Below are positions 18,653 to 26,916 of a DNA stretch of 64,000 nucleotides, one piece after another; the stretch's first letter is position 1, and each line of letters begins with the position of its first letter. The notes under the pieces were generated by a model. It was not told where the DNA came from, did not search any database, and was given only the letters and a program-made list of their open reading frames with translations. The stretch covers positions 27,959 through 91,958 of the forward strand of contig CAZXFL010000008.1 in the NCBI GenBank assembly GCA_964640385.1. The letters are read 5' to 3'. The DNA comes from JBBDIK01 sp964640385. GTDB taxonomy: Bacteria; Actinomycetota; UBA4738; JBBDHU01. The translations under genes and the position numbers were made by a program.

Positions 18653-19038
18653 CGGTCGAGGTGCATGTCGTGACGCCGGAACGCGAGGTCTGGTCCGGCG
18701 ACGCCACGATGGTCATCGCGCGCGGCATCGACGGCGAGGTCGGTATCCAGCACGGGCACGCGCCCTTGCTGATCCGGATGGCGATCGGCCCGCTTCGCGT
18801 CCACCAGGAGTCTGGCCAGGTCCGGATGGCGATCGACGAGGGCTTCATGCACGTCTCGAGCGAAGGCCAGGAAACGCGGGTCGACGTGATGGCCGACCAG
18901 GCGACGTTGGAGACCGAGATCGACGTGGCCGCCGAGCGGGCACGTCTGGAGCAGGCAGAAGCAGCCGTGCGTGAGGGCGACGAGCAGGCCAAGCGTGAGG
19001 CGCGCAGGGCCGAGGTCCGGCTGAGCCTGGCCGAGTGA
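18649..19038 (+). CDS. atpC: F1Fo ATP synthase subunit epsilon
   Basis: A 129-residue subunit with the N-terminal ten-stranded barrel (VEVHVVTPEREVWSGDATMV, GEVGIQHGHAPLL) and a C-terminal helical pair from about residue 90. It couples gamma to the c-ring and can restrain hydrolysis. The TTG start is inferred because it matches the family N-terminus and overlaps the stop of the small upstream frame; no better in-frame start exists. An AGGGGG stretch lies about eight bases upstream. Confidence 0.92.
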   Translation: MTVEVHVVTPEREVWSGDATMVIARGIDGEVGIQHGHAPLLIRMAIGPLRVHQESGQVRMAIDEGFMHVSSEGQETRVDVMADQATLETEIDVAAERARLEQAEAAVREGDEQAKREARRAEVRLSLAE

Positions 19039-19106
19039 GCAGCGCCGCACGGGGCAGCGCCGAGCAGGCGCTGTCGGCCCTCACACGTTCGCAACGTCCC
19101 GCGGCC

Positions 19107-19112
19107 TACAAT
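19107..19112 (+). promoter_or_regulatory. -10 box of a leaderless murA promoter
   Basis: TACAAT ends exactly six bases before the murA ATG, which would place the transcription start on the A of the start codon. No convincing -35 is seen. The same geometry recurs at several other genes in the window. Confidence 0.55.
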
Positions 19113-19118
19113 CGAACG

Positions 19119-20393
19119 ATGGACAGGCTGTTCGTAACCGGAGGCACGCGCCTGGAGGGCGTCGTGCCCATCTCCGGAGCCAAGAACTCCGCGCTCAAGC
19201 TGATGGCTGCCGCGCTGCTCGCTGAGGGCACGTCCACCATCGAGAACGTCCCCCGGATCGACGACTGCCGCACGATGGTCGAAGTGCTGGAGCACCTCGG
19301 GGCGACGGTCGAGTGGGACGACGGCAGTCTGCGTATCGATGCCGCGGGGGTGGACTCGCAGGAGGCGCCGTACGAGCTGGTCTCGAAGATGCGCGCGTCG
19401 ATCATCGTCCTCGGGCCGCTGCTGACGCGGTTCGGGCGAGCGAGGGTCGCGATGCCCGGTGGGTGCAACATCGGCTCGCGCAGCATCGAGCTGCACCTGC
19501 GCGGCTTGGAACAGATGGGCGCAGAGTTCGAGTCCGAGCACGGCTACCTGCGCGCGACGGCACCGGAACTTCGCGGCGCGTCGATCTCGCTGGACTACCC
19601 GAGCGTCGGCGCGACCGAGAACGTGCTGATGGCGGGCGTCGGTGCCCGCGGCACGACCGTCATCGAGAACGCCGCTCGCGAGCCGGAGATCGTGGACCTC
19701 GCCGAGTTCCTCGTGGAGATGGGCGCGCGGATCGATGGAGTGGGAACCACCACGATCGAGATCGAAGGGGTCGAGGGGTTCACGCCAGCGCAGCATCGGG
19801 TCGTGCCGGACCGCGTCGAGACCGGAACCTTCGCGATCGCGGCGGTCGCGACGCAGGGCGACGTGGTGCTCTACGGCGGCCGCACCGATCACCTGGATAT
19901 CGCGTTGTCGAAGCTCTCGGAGACCGGCGCCGAGATCCGGCCGGTGGACGATGGGTTCCGCGTGGTGATGGACGGCCGACCGAAGGCGGTCGACTTCGTG
20001 ACGCTGCCGTACCCGGGGTTCCCGACGGACCTACAGCCGCAGATGATGTCGATGCTGGCGGTCGCGGGCGGGACGAGCATCGCGACCGAGAACGTGTTCG
20101 AGAGCCGGTTCATGTTCGTGGACGAGCTGAAGCGGATGGGGGCGGACATCCAGCTCGAGGGCCACCACGCGGTGATCCGGGGTGTGGAGCAGCTCTCGTC
20201 GGCGCCGGTACGCGCGCTGGATATCCGGGCGGGGGCGGCGATCGTCATCGCGGCGCTGGTCGCCGACGGCATCACCGAGATCACCGACCTGCACTTCATC
20301 GACCGCGGCTACGAGGAGTTCGAGGCCAAGCTGGCGGGTCTCGGCGCCGGCGTCCGGCGGGAACGCGATCTCGCCGCCTCCCCGGCAGGGTGA
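19119..20393 (+). CDS. murA: UDP-N-acetylglucosamine 1-carboxyvinyltransferase
   Basis: A 424-residue cytosolic enzyme of the first committed step of peptidoglycan synthesis (phosphoenolpyruvate addition to UDP-GlcNAc). Lys22 is in SGAKNS, and the catalytic residue in MPGGCNIGSR is Cys116, the fosfomycin-sensitive form; mycobacterial MurA has Asp there. The ATG at 19119 matches the family start, and the frame upstream back to the end of atpC is not conserved-looking. Its stop overlaps the next gene by four bases. murA follows the atp operon in other actinobacteria. Confidence 0.96.
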   Translation: MDRLFVTGGTRLEGVVPISGAKNSALKLMAAALLAEGTSTIENVPRIDDCRTMVEVLEHLGATVEWDDGSLRIDAAGVDSQEAPYELVSKMRASIIVLGPLLTRFGRARVAMPGGCNIGSRSIELHLRGLEQMGAEFESEHGYLRATAPELRGASISLDYPSVGATENVLMAGVGARGTTVIENAAREPEIVDLAEFLVEMGARIDGVGTTTIEIEGVEGFTPAQHRVVPDRVETGTFAIAAVATQGDVVLYGGRTDHLDIALSKLSETGAEIRPVDDGFRVVMDGRPKAVDFVTLPYPGFPTDLQPQMMSMLAVAGGTSIATENVFESRFMFVDELKRMGADIQLEGHHAVIRGVEQLSSAPVRALDIRAGAAIVIAALVADGITEITDLHFIDRGYEEFEAKLAGLGAGVRRERDLAASPAG

Positions 20394-22381
20394 GGAGCTT
20401 CGTCCGCGTTCTCATCATCCTCCTCGCGCTGTTCACTGTCCTCTCGCCGATCGCAGTCACGGCGCACTCGGGGGAGGAACATCCGAAGCAGGTGTTTCTG
20501 GTGCTGGTCGACGGTGCCTCGTTCGAAGAGCTGGTGGCGGTCCCGGAGTTCCGCCAGCTCGCGCGCGCGGGCGGCGCGGGCCTGCTGTCGGTCCGTACCA
20601 CCGACGACGACGATGGCCTCGGGGCGTACGTCACTCTGGGCTCAGGTACGCGGAGCTGGGGGCGATCAGGCATTCGGCTCCTCGGGAGCCAGGAAGTTAG
20701 TCCCGACGACGGCGTCACGGTGGCGTTGTCCGAAGAAGTCACGAAGAACGAGGGTCGGTCCATCCCTGGGTTGCTGGGGGAGATCCTTCGGCGGGAAGGG
20801 TTCGGGTCCGCAGTTGTCCTCGGGGACTTCGCCTCAGGGGCGCGCGCCTTCCTCGTGGTGATGAACGCAGGCGGTGAAGTTCCCCCGATCGGCTCTGAGG
20901 AGCCGACAGACGTGACGGTGTACGCCGCTGACCCAGACGGCGTGGCTGAGGGACTCGGGGTCTCTCGGTCGGAGGCGCTGAGGATGATCGGTCATGAGGT
21001 GCGTTCTCTGGTTGATGCTTCGCTGGCTGACGATGCGCTCGTGATGGTCCTGTCGCCGGATACGACGGCTGCGATGGACGAAGTCGGGGACGAGCTAGCG
21101 CCGATCGTGATGGCAGAGGGCATCCCGCCCGGTCTCTTCCCCGTCGCCGGTGAGATGGGGACGCTCACTTCCAACACGACGCATCGTGACGGCGTCGTTT
21201 CCAACGAGGACGTCGCACCCACGATCCTGCGGTACTTCGATATCCCGGTCCCGGCGGAGATGCATGGCGCACCGATCGACATCGTCCGCGACGCACCGGC
21301 GCCGTTCGGGCTCCACCAGCGCCACCTGGACGCGCGCGCGTTGTGGCTGCCCGTCCAGGTCATCGCGGGTATCGTCATCCTGCTGATCCTCGCCGCCGTC
21401 GGCCTCTGCGCGGTCCTGCGCCGCCGAGGCAACGCGAAGGCGGGCCCGGTGGGTGCGTACCTGACGCTCGCGATCCCGACCATCGGCGCCGCACTCCTGG
21501 CTGCCGGGAGCCTGCCGGTTCTGACCCTCCCGGTGATCCTCGGGTTCGTGCTGCTGGTCACGTTCGGCGTTCCGGCTATCGCGATGACCCAGCGTAAGCG
21601 CGGCGACCTCGTTCCCCCTGCCGTCGTCGGCGGCGCGATCCTCGCCTACCTCGTCATCGAGAACGCGTTCGGGTGGCCGTCGATGCTCACGACGTTCCTG
21701 GGCGGCACCGGCCTGGACGGCGCGCGCTTCTACGGCATCCCCAACGTCGACGTCGGTCTGGCTCTCGGAGCCGCGATGTGGATCGTGCCGATCCTGCGGA
21801 CCAAATGGGAAGGGTTCGTCCTCATCTGTCTGGTCGGCCTGCTGGTCGGCCTTCCATGGTTCGGGGCCAACCACGAGGCCGGGATCTTCTTCGCCGCTGG
21901 TACTTGGCTCGCGCTCGGCGGCATGTGGCGCCGACTGACCTGGCGGCGGGTCCTGTTGATCGCTGGAGTCACCGTCGCCGGGCTGGCTCTCATCTTCCTG
22001 GCAGATGCGCTCGCTTCCACGCCAACACACGGGACCCGCTTCCTGCAGGAACCGGGCCTCTCAGGCGTCCTGTCGAAACTCTGGGACCGACTCGAGATCG
22101 GGTTCCGCCTCCTTGCGCTGAACCCCCTCGGCATCCTGTACCTGGTCGCGGTCCCGGTGCTCCTGTACGTGACGATCAAGCCCCGAGGTCGCTTGCGCGG
22201 CACGCTCGAGGTGCGGCCGCGGTGGCGCGCGTCGATGGCGACGCTCCTGGCTGCAGGTGTGGTCGCGTACCTCGGCAACGACACCGGGGTTTCGGCGGTC
22301 GGGTTCGGGTTCGCGGCCTCGGCGGCCGGGCTCGTCTACGTGTCGCTCGTTCGTCCACCCGAGAAGATGGGGGAGTCATGA
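20390..22381 (+). CDS. Membrane protein with an alkaline-phosphatase-superfamily ectodomain, unknown function
   Basis: A 663-residue protein. A signal sequence or first helix (2-25) is followed by a domain that begins VFLVLVDGASFEEL (first metal aspartate Asp41) and ends NEDVAPTILRYFDIPVP, both typical of the phosphatase/sulfatase superfamily. From about residue 320 come nine or ten transmembrane helices. The middle metal ligands of the superfamily are not clear, so it may be a degenerate or unusual member. Possible work on lipid- or envelope-linked phosphate esters is a guess from its place between murA and a CPBP protease. GTG overlaps the murA stop; the end overlaps the next start. Confidence 0.6.
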   Translation: MRSFVRVLIILLALFTVLSPIAVTAHSGEEHPKQVFLVLVDGASFEELVAVPEFRQLARAGGAGLLSVRTTDDDDGLGAYVTLGSGTRSWGRSGIRLLGSQEVSPDDGVTVALSEEVTKNEGRSIPGLLGEILRREGFGSAVVLGDFASGARAFLVVMNAGGEVPPIGSEEPTDVTVYAADPDGVAEGLGVSRSEALRMIGHEVRSLVDASLADDALVMVLSPDTTAAMDEVGDELAPIVMAEGIPPGLFPVAGEMGTLTSNTTHRDGVVSNEDVAPTILRYFDIPVPAEMHGAPIDIVRDAPAPFGLHQRHLDARALWLPVQVIAGIVILLILAAVGLCAVLRRRGNAKAGPVGAYLTLAIPTIGAALLAAGSLPVLTLPVILGFVLLVTFGVPAIAMTQRKRGDLVPPAVVGGAILAYLVIENAFGWPSMLTTFLGGTGLDGARFYGIPNVDVGLALGAAMWIVPILRTKWEGFVLICLVGLLVGLPWFGANHEAGIFFAAGTWLALGGMWRRLTWRRVLLIAGVTVAGLALIFLADALASTPTHGTRFLQEPGLSGVLSKLWDRLEIGFRLLALNPLGILYLVAVPVLLYVTIKPRGRLRGTLEVRPRWRASMATLLAAGVVAYLGNDTGVSAVGFGFAASAAGLVYVSLVRPPEKMGES

Positions 22382-23190
22382 CCGATCTCCCGCTCGGACC
22401 TGAGACGCCGCAGGCTCCGATCCCCCCGCCTCCGCCGCTCCCCGTGGGCCACCCGCAGCCTGCCCCGCCGGTTGCCCCCCCGCTCCCGGCGGCAACGTGG
22501 CGGTGGTGGGAGGCCATCGGGATGTTCATCGTCGGTGTCGTCGCCGGGCTCATCCTCGCGATCCTGCTCAGACCCGTCCTGCCCGGCGGCGCGATGGGCG
22601 AAGTGCTCATCGCCTTCCTCGTGTACGTGGGGATCGCGCTCACCCTGCTCACATGGCTGTCCCTGTTCCACAAGACCTGGCGCTCCGCGATCCCGTTCCC
22701 CGGCCATCCGTTCGCAGAAGCGTGGGCCGGATTCGTCCGAGGGATGGTCGTCTTCCTGGCCGCCGGATTGGCGGCGGCGTATATCATCTCGACCTTCCTC
22801 AACTTGATCTTCGGCGAGACGGCGGAGGCACCCCAGCAGCTGCCCGAGAACCTGACCGGCTTCGCCACCGTCGTATCGGGTTTCGTCGCGATCGTGGTCG
22901 CGCCGGTGGTCGAGGAGTTCTTCTTCCGCGGGGTGTTGTTCGGTTCGCTGCGGGCCCGCCACGGGTTCTGGTTGTCGGCGATCGTCTCGTCGCTGGCGTT
23001 CGGTGCGATCCACTACATGTCGGGGCCTGAGGTCCGGCTGCAAGACGCTCTGTTCCTGGTCATCACGATGGTGTTCGTCGCTTTCGGCTTCGCCGTCGTC
23101 TACGAGCGTCGGAAGAACATCCTGGCGCCGATCGTCGCCCACGCTACGTTCAACATCGTCGGGTTCATCTTGATCATGACGAGGGGCTAG
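22378..23190 (+). CDS. CPBP family intramembrane metalloprotease
   Basis: A 270-residue membrane protein. A proline-rich cytoplasmic N-terminus of about 40 residues is followed by about eight helices. CPBP/Rce1 motifs are in order: EExxxR (Glu179, Glu180, Arg184 in VVEEFFFRG), FxxxH (FGAIH, His212) and HxxxN (His255 in HATFN). Family members cleave prenylated proteins or peptides or act in bacteriocin immunity; the substrate here is unknown. ATG overlaps the upstream stop (ATGA). It is one of two unrelated intramembrane proteases in this operon. Confidence 0.85.
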   Translation: MTDLPLGPETPQAPIPPPPPLPVGHPQPAPPVAPPLPAATWRWWEAIGMFIVGVVAGLILAILLRPVLPGGAMGEVLIAFLVYVGIALTLLTWLSLFHKTWRSAIPFPGHPFAEAWAGFVRGMVVFLAAGLAAAYIISTFLNLIFGETAEAPQQLPENLTGFATVVSGFVAIVVAPVVEEFFFRGVLFGSLRARHGFWLSAIVSSLAFGAIHYMSGPEVRLQDALFLVITMVFVAFGFAVVYERRKNILAPIVAHATFNIVGFILIMTRG

Positions 23191-23192
23191 CG

Positions 23193-23612
23193 GTGTCCGC
23201 GTTCGCGAGCGAGGAGTGGTGGAGTGACTACATCGTGCGGATCAACGCGTCGCCGGCCTACCACGAGGCGTCGGCCATCTGGGAGGGCGCGGTCGCGTTC
23301 GGGATCGGCGCGGAACCCGACAAGTCCTTCCCCGAGACCGTCTGGGGCATCCTCGACCTGTGGCACGGCGAGTGCCGCGGCGGCGGTGTCGTCTCGGCCG
23401 ACGAGGGTGAGGCCGCGCCCTACGTCATCCGGGCGCCGTACTCCCGCTGGAAGTCGGTCGTCCGGCGCGAACTTGACCCCATCAAGGGCATCATGCAGGG
23501 CAAGCTCAAACTCCAGGGCGACCTGCCGATGATCATCCGCTACGTGAAGGCCGCCCAGGAACTGGTGCTGCTGGTCGGCGAGGTTCCCACCGAGTTCCCG
23601 GACGAGGCATGA
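23193..23612 (+). CDS. SCP2-type sterol/lipid-binding domain protein
   Basis: A 139-residue soluble protein. The pattern (WWSDYIVRINASPAYHEAS, ILDLWHGECRG, DPIKGIMQGKLKLQGDLPMI) is that of the sterol carrier protein 2 fold, which forms a hydrophobic cavity for fatty acyl or isoprenoid ligands. It probably shuttles or presents a lipid for neighbouring enzymes. GTG start two bases after the protease gene; the end overlaps the dehydrogenase start (ATGA). Confidence 0.72.
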   Translation: MSAFASEEWWSDYIVRINASPAYHEASAIWEGAVAFGIGAEPDKSFPETVWGILDLWHGECRGGGVVSADEGEAAPYVIRAPYSRWKSVVRRELDPIKGIMQGKLKLQGDLPMIIRYVKAAQELVLLVGEVPTEFPDEA

Positions 23613-24649
23613 AGGCGGTCGCGTTCGAGGAGGTCGGTCGCGTGTCGGTCCGAGAGGTGTCCGATGCGGTGATCGAGGAACCGGGCGACGCCGTCATCCG
23701 CGTGACGCAGACCGCCATCTGCGGATCCGACCTGCACCTCGTCCACGGCAAGGTTCCGATGGAAGCGGGGGAGACCCTCGGACACGAGGCCGTCGGGATC
23801 GTCGAGGCGGTCGGCGGCGACGTGTCCGGCTTCGCTCCCGGTGACCGCGTCGTCGTCGCATTCGTCATCGCGTGCGGTACCTGTTGGTTCTGCCGAAACG
23901 GCCAGAGCGGGATCTGCGAGGACTTCCGGAACCTCGGCGCCGGTATCTTCGGCGGCGGTCTCGGTGGCGCGCAGGCCGAACTGCTGCGGGTCCCGAACGC
24001 CGACGCGAACCTGCTGCGCGTCCCTGAGGGAGTCGACGACGAGCGGGCGATGTTCATCGGGGACGGACTGACGACCGCGGTTTACGGAGCCGCGCTCGGT
24101 CAGATCGCGACGGGAGACACCGTCGCCGTCGTCGGCGCCGGCCCGATCGGCCTGCTCTGCCAACAGGCGGCGCGCGCGTTCGAGCCTGCAGACCTGGTCA
24201 TCCTGGACCGCGACGACGGTCGGCTGGAGCTGGCTCGCTCGATGGGCATGACCGCGATCGATGTTCGCCAGCAGGACCCCGTCATGGCCCTGGCCGATCG
24301 CACCGACGGCCGGGGCGCCGACGTCGTGATCGAGGCCGTCGGCACCGTCGAGGCGTTCGAGAGCGCGGTCGACCTTGTTCGCCGGGGCGGAACGGTCTCG
24401 GTCATCGGCCTGTACTCGATCGAGCAACTCGAGATCTCGCTCGGCGTCTACTGGGCGCGGTCCTTGTCGATCCGCTTCGGCGGTATCGCGCCTGTGCACG
24501 CGTACTGGGAGGACGCGATGCAGCGCCTCGAACGCGGGGAGCTGGATCCGATCCCCGTCGTCTCGCACCGGCTGCCTCTGGTCGAGGCCGCCGAGGGCTA
24601 CCGCCTGTTCGGCGAGCGGCTCGCGACCAAGGTGCTCCTGACGCCGTGA
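23609..24649 (+). CDS. Zinc-dependent medium-chain alcohol dehydrogenase
   Basis: A 346-residue MDR enzyme. Catalytic zinc ligands are Cys38 and His59 with Glu60 (GHE). Structural zinc cysteines are 89, 92, 95 and 103 in CGTCWFCRNGQSGIC. The NAD(P) loop is GAGPIG at 176-181, followed by an acidic residue at the end of the next strand (ILDRDD), which suggests NAD. The substrate is unknown; threonine/sorbitol dehydrogenase-like and alcohol-type members share these features. It sits between two SCP2-like genes, so a hydrophobic alcohol is an attractive guess. Confidence 0.85.
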   Translation: MKAVAFEEVGRVSVREVSDAVIEEPGDAVIRVTQTAICGSDLHLVHGKVPMEAGETLGHEAVGIVEAVGGDVSGFAPGDRVVVAFVIACGTCWFCRNGQSGICEDFRNLGAGIFGGGLGGAQAELLRVPNADANLLRVPEGVDDERAMFIGDGLTTAVYGAALGQIATGDTVAVVGAGPIGLLCQQAARAFEPADLVILDRDDGRLELARSMGMTAIDVRQQDPVMALADRTDGRGADVVIEAVGTVEAFESAVDLVRRGGTVSVIGLYSIEQLEISLGVYWARSLSIRFGGIAPVHAYWEDAMQRLERGELDPIPVVSHRLPLVEAAEGYRLFGERLATKVLLTP

Positions 24650-25056
24650 GCGTCTCGCTTCCGGACGCCGAACCGAACGGACTCGCGTCGATCCTCGCCG
24701 ACCTGATCCGCGCCAACCTCGAGCGCGAACCGGGCCGGCATCGCTTGGTGTCCCGCCGCGCGTCCTATGCCATCGTCGCCCACGACATCGGGCTCGGGGC
24801 GACGCTGCGCTTGGGCGACGGCGAAGCCGTCATCACCAATGGGGCGCATCCGTCCGCCGAGGTCCGGGTCCGCACGGACGCAGGCACGTTGCTCGAGCTG
24901 TCGTCCGTCCCGCTCCTCTTCGGCCTCCCCAGCGCGCTCCAGCCGGGGGGAAGGGAGATCCTGAGGAAACTTCGATCGAAGCAGCTTCGGGTCACGGGTC
25001 TCGTCCGGCACCCTGCCAAGGTGGCTCGTCTCAACCGCCTACTGTCGGTGGACTGA
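24646..25056 (+). CDS. Second SCP2-like lipid-binding protein
   Basis: A 136-residue protein. The part from residue 40 (YAIVAHDIGLGATLRLGDGEAVI, then VRVRTDAGTLLELSSV and LRVTGLVRHPAKVARLNRLLSV) fits the SCP2 pattern in a shorter form common in actinobacteria. Less certain than the first copy. GTG overlaps the dehydrogenase stop; its own TGA shares a base with the next ATG. Confidence 0.55.
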   Translation: MSVSLPDAEPNGLASILADLIRANLEREPGRHRLVSRRASYAIVAHDIGLGATLRLGDGEAVITNGAHPSAEVRVRTDAGTLLELSSVPLLFGLPSALQPGGREILRKLRSKQLRVTGLVRHPAKVARLNRLLSVD

Positions 25057-25658
25057 TGCAGGCCATGACCGTATCGACCCTTCCCGCCGCCCCGGCAGCT
25101 CGGGTGCCGCATGAGCGCCGGTGGCTCCCTGCGCTCATCGTGCTCATCGTGCTCGTCGCCGTCGTCTTCGGGGGCTACTTCGTGGCCGGCATGCTGTCCG
25201 TGCCGGCCGGGCCACCGGTCATCGTTGGCTCGTCGGTGGCGGTCTCGCCGCTCTCGGGCTGGACGGCGACTCCGCTCGAGCCGAGCCCGGTGACCGGCGT
25301 CCCGGCCGAGCGCCTTTCCCGCGGAACCGGGACCCTCGACGTGCTCGCGCCGATCCCGTCGTCCGATCCCGCCGACCTGCTCAAGCGCTACGTCAGCAAC
25401 GTCTTGGAACCGGATTCCGAGCAGCTGCGCGTCTCGGAGGACATCCAGACGAGGGCGCTCCCCTCCGGTGACACCGCGGCGCGTGTCCGGTACGACGGCA
25501 TGTTCACCAACGTCCCGACGCGGATCGAGGGAGAGCTCACGGCGGTGGTGAGCCCCGACGGAACCGGGGTCATCTTCGATGGCTGGGGCCCCGAAGGGCT
25601 GTTCGGCTACGCGTTGCAGGACATCCGGCAGATGGTCGCCGGGGCGGAGGTCCTGTGA
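25056..25658 (+). CDS. Single-pass membrane protein of unknown function
   Basis: A 200-residue protein with a short cytoplasmic N-terminus, one helix (about 23-47) and an extracytoplasmic domain of about 150 residues made mostly of predicted strands. No family is recognised. It lies one base into the previous stop and overlaps the PrsW-type gene by four bases, so it belongs to the same operon and could be a partner or substrate of that protease. Confidence 0.6.
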   Translation: MQAMTVSTLPAAPAARVPHERRWLPALIVLIVLVAVVFGGYFVAGMLSVPAGPPVIVGSSVAVSPLSGWTATPLEPSPVTGVPAERLSRGTGTLDVLAPIPSSDPADLLKRYVSNVLEPDSEQLRVSEDIQTRALPSGDTAARVRYDGMFTNVPTRIEGELTAVVSPDGTGVIFDGWGPEGLFGYALQDIRQMVAGAEVL

Positions 25659-26872
25659 AGGGGACGCGCGATCCGCTGGACGTCCGCCGGCTCCACTGGG
25701 GGACGACGACGACCCTCTTCCAGTGGCGGCAGCCGGCGCTATGGCTCTACCTCGCGATCATGACTCTCGGCCTGTACCTGACCTTCTCTGCGCAGGTGGT
25801 GTTCCGCGAGATCTCGCCTCCCGGCTGGGTTCTGGCGTGGGCGCTGGTGCTGCTCTATGCCGCGCCCGTGTTCCTGCTTGTGTACGTGCTCGACCTATTC
25901 GAACGCGAGCCGATGTCGTTGGTGGTCGCCGCGTTCCTCTGGGGAGCCATCGCGGCCACGGCCCTCGCCGGCCTGGCGAACGAGGGCTGGGCACTGGTCG
26001 TCGCGCGGCTGCTCGGACCGGACGTTGCCTCCCAATGGACGGCGGCGTTGACGGCGCCGGTGGTCGAGGAGACGCTCAAGGTCCTTGGGATCGTGCTGAT
26101 CTACCTCATCGCGCGCGGCGAGATGGACGACATCATGGACGGGTTCGTCTACGGGACGATGGTTGGCCTCGGCTTCGCCATCGTGGAAGACGTTTTCTAC
26201 TTCATGGCGGTGTTCGGCGGTCAGCCCGAGGGCGTCTTCACCGGGTTCTTCGTCCGCGTCGTCGCGAGTGGTCTTTACGGGCACGTCCTGTACTCGGGGA
26301 TCACGGGGATCGGGGTCGCGTACTTCGTCTCTCGGAAGGGCCAGGCCACGCTGGCCCGGCGGTGGCTCGTGCTGCTCGGCTTGTTCGCGGCAGCGGTCTT
26401 CGCGCACTTCTTGTGGAACTCACCGCTCCTGGACTTCTTCCCCGCGGAGCCGTGGTCGGGCGCCGACTGGCTGGTGGTCCCTTTCGCCTCGGCGGTCAAG
26501 GGACTGCCCTTCCTGGGGTTCGTCGGGATGCTCGTCTACCTTGCGCGCCGCCGGGAGCGGAGATGGCTCGACGCGATCGTCGGAAGCGAGGTCGACGACG
26601 ACGGTCAGGCCCTCACCGAAGAGGAGCTGGAGATCCTCAGAGACCCACGCCGGCGACGACGGGCGCGTCGCGAGATGCGCGCACGTGCAGGACCGAAGGC
26701 GTCGGCGCTCCTCAAGCGCTTGCAACGAGCCCAGCTCAACCTGGCGATGGTGCGGACGAAGGTCGCATCGCCCGGGGACCCGGCGATGGAACGCCAGCGC
26801 GCGTACTGCCGCTCACTGCGGGACGCGTTGCTGGCGATGCCCGGCGCCGCGCCGGCCGCCCGGGCCGGCTAG
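25655..26872 (+). CDS. PrsW-type intramembrane metalloprotease
   Basis: A 405-residue polytopic protein with about eight helices. PrsW family motifs are APVVEETLK (Glu138-Glu139), GFAIVEDVFYF (Glu178), a histidine at 210 and FAHFLWN near the end. The B. subtilis founder cleaves an anti-sigma factor. After about residue 300 there is a long basic cytoplasmic tail with an Arg cluster, unlike the short founder. It is the last gene of the coupled run that starts after murA. GTG overlaps the upstream stop. Confidence 0.8.
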   Translation: MKGTRDPLDVRRLHWGTTTTLFQWRQPALWLYLAIMTLGLYLTFSAQVVFREISPPGWVLAWALVLLYAAPVFLLVYVLDLFEREPMSLVVAAFLWGAIAATALAGLANEGWALVVARLLGPDVASQWTAALTAPVVEETLKVLGIVLIYLIARGEMDDIMDGFVYGTMVGLGFAIVEDVFYFMAVFGGQPEGVFTGFFVRVVASGLYGHVLYSGITGIGVAYFVSRKGQATLARRWLVLLGLFAAAVFAHFLWNSPLLDFFPAEPWSGADWLVVPFASAVKGLPFLGFVGMLVYLARRRERRWLDAIVGSEVDDDGQALTEEELEILRDPRRRRRARREMRARAGPKASALLKRLQRAQLNLAMVRTKVASPGDPAMERQRAYCRSLRDALLAMPGAAPAARAG

Positions 26873-26904
26873 CGGCGCGGGAGTCCCGCGGAGGTTCGCT
26901 CGGA

Positions 26905-26910
26905 TACGCT
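26905..26910 (+). promoter_or_regulatory. -10 box of a leaderless meaB promoter
   Basis: TACGCT lies six bases before the GTG at 26917. A GTG immediately after the box (26911) is in the same frame but too close to the box to be transcribed as a start codon, which favours the second GTG. Confidence 0.5.
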
Positions 26911-26916
26911 GTGGCG

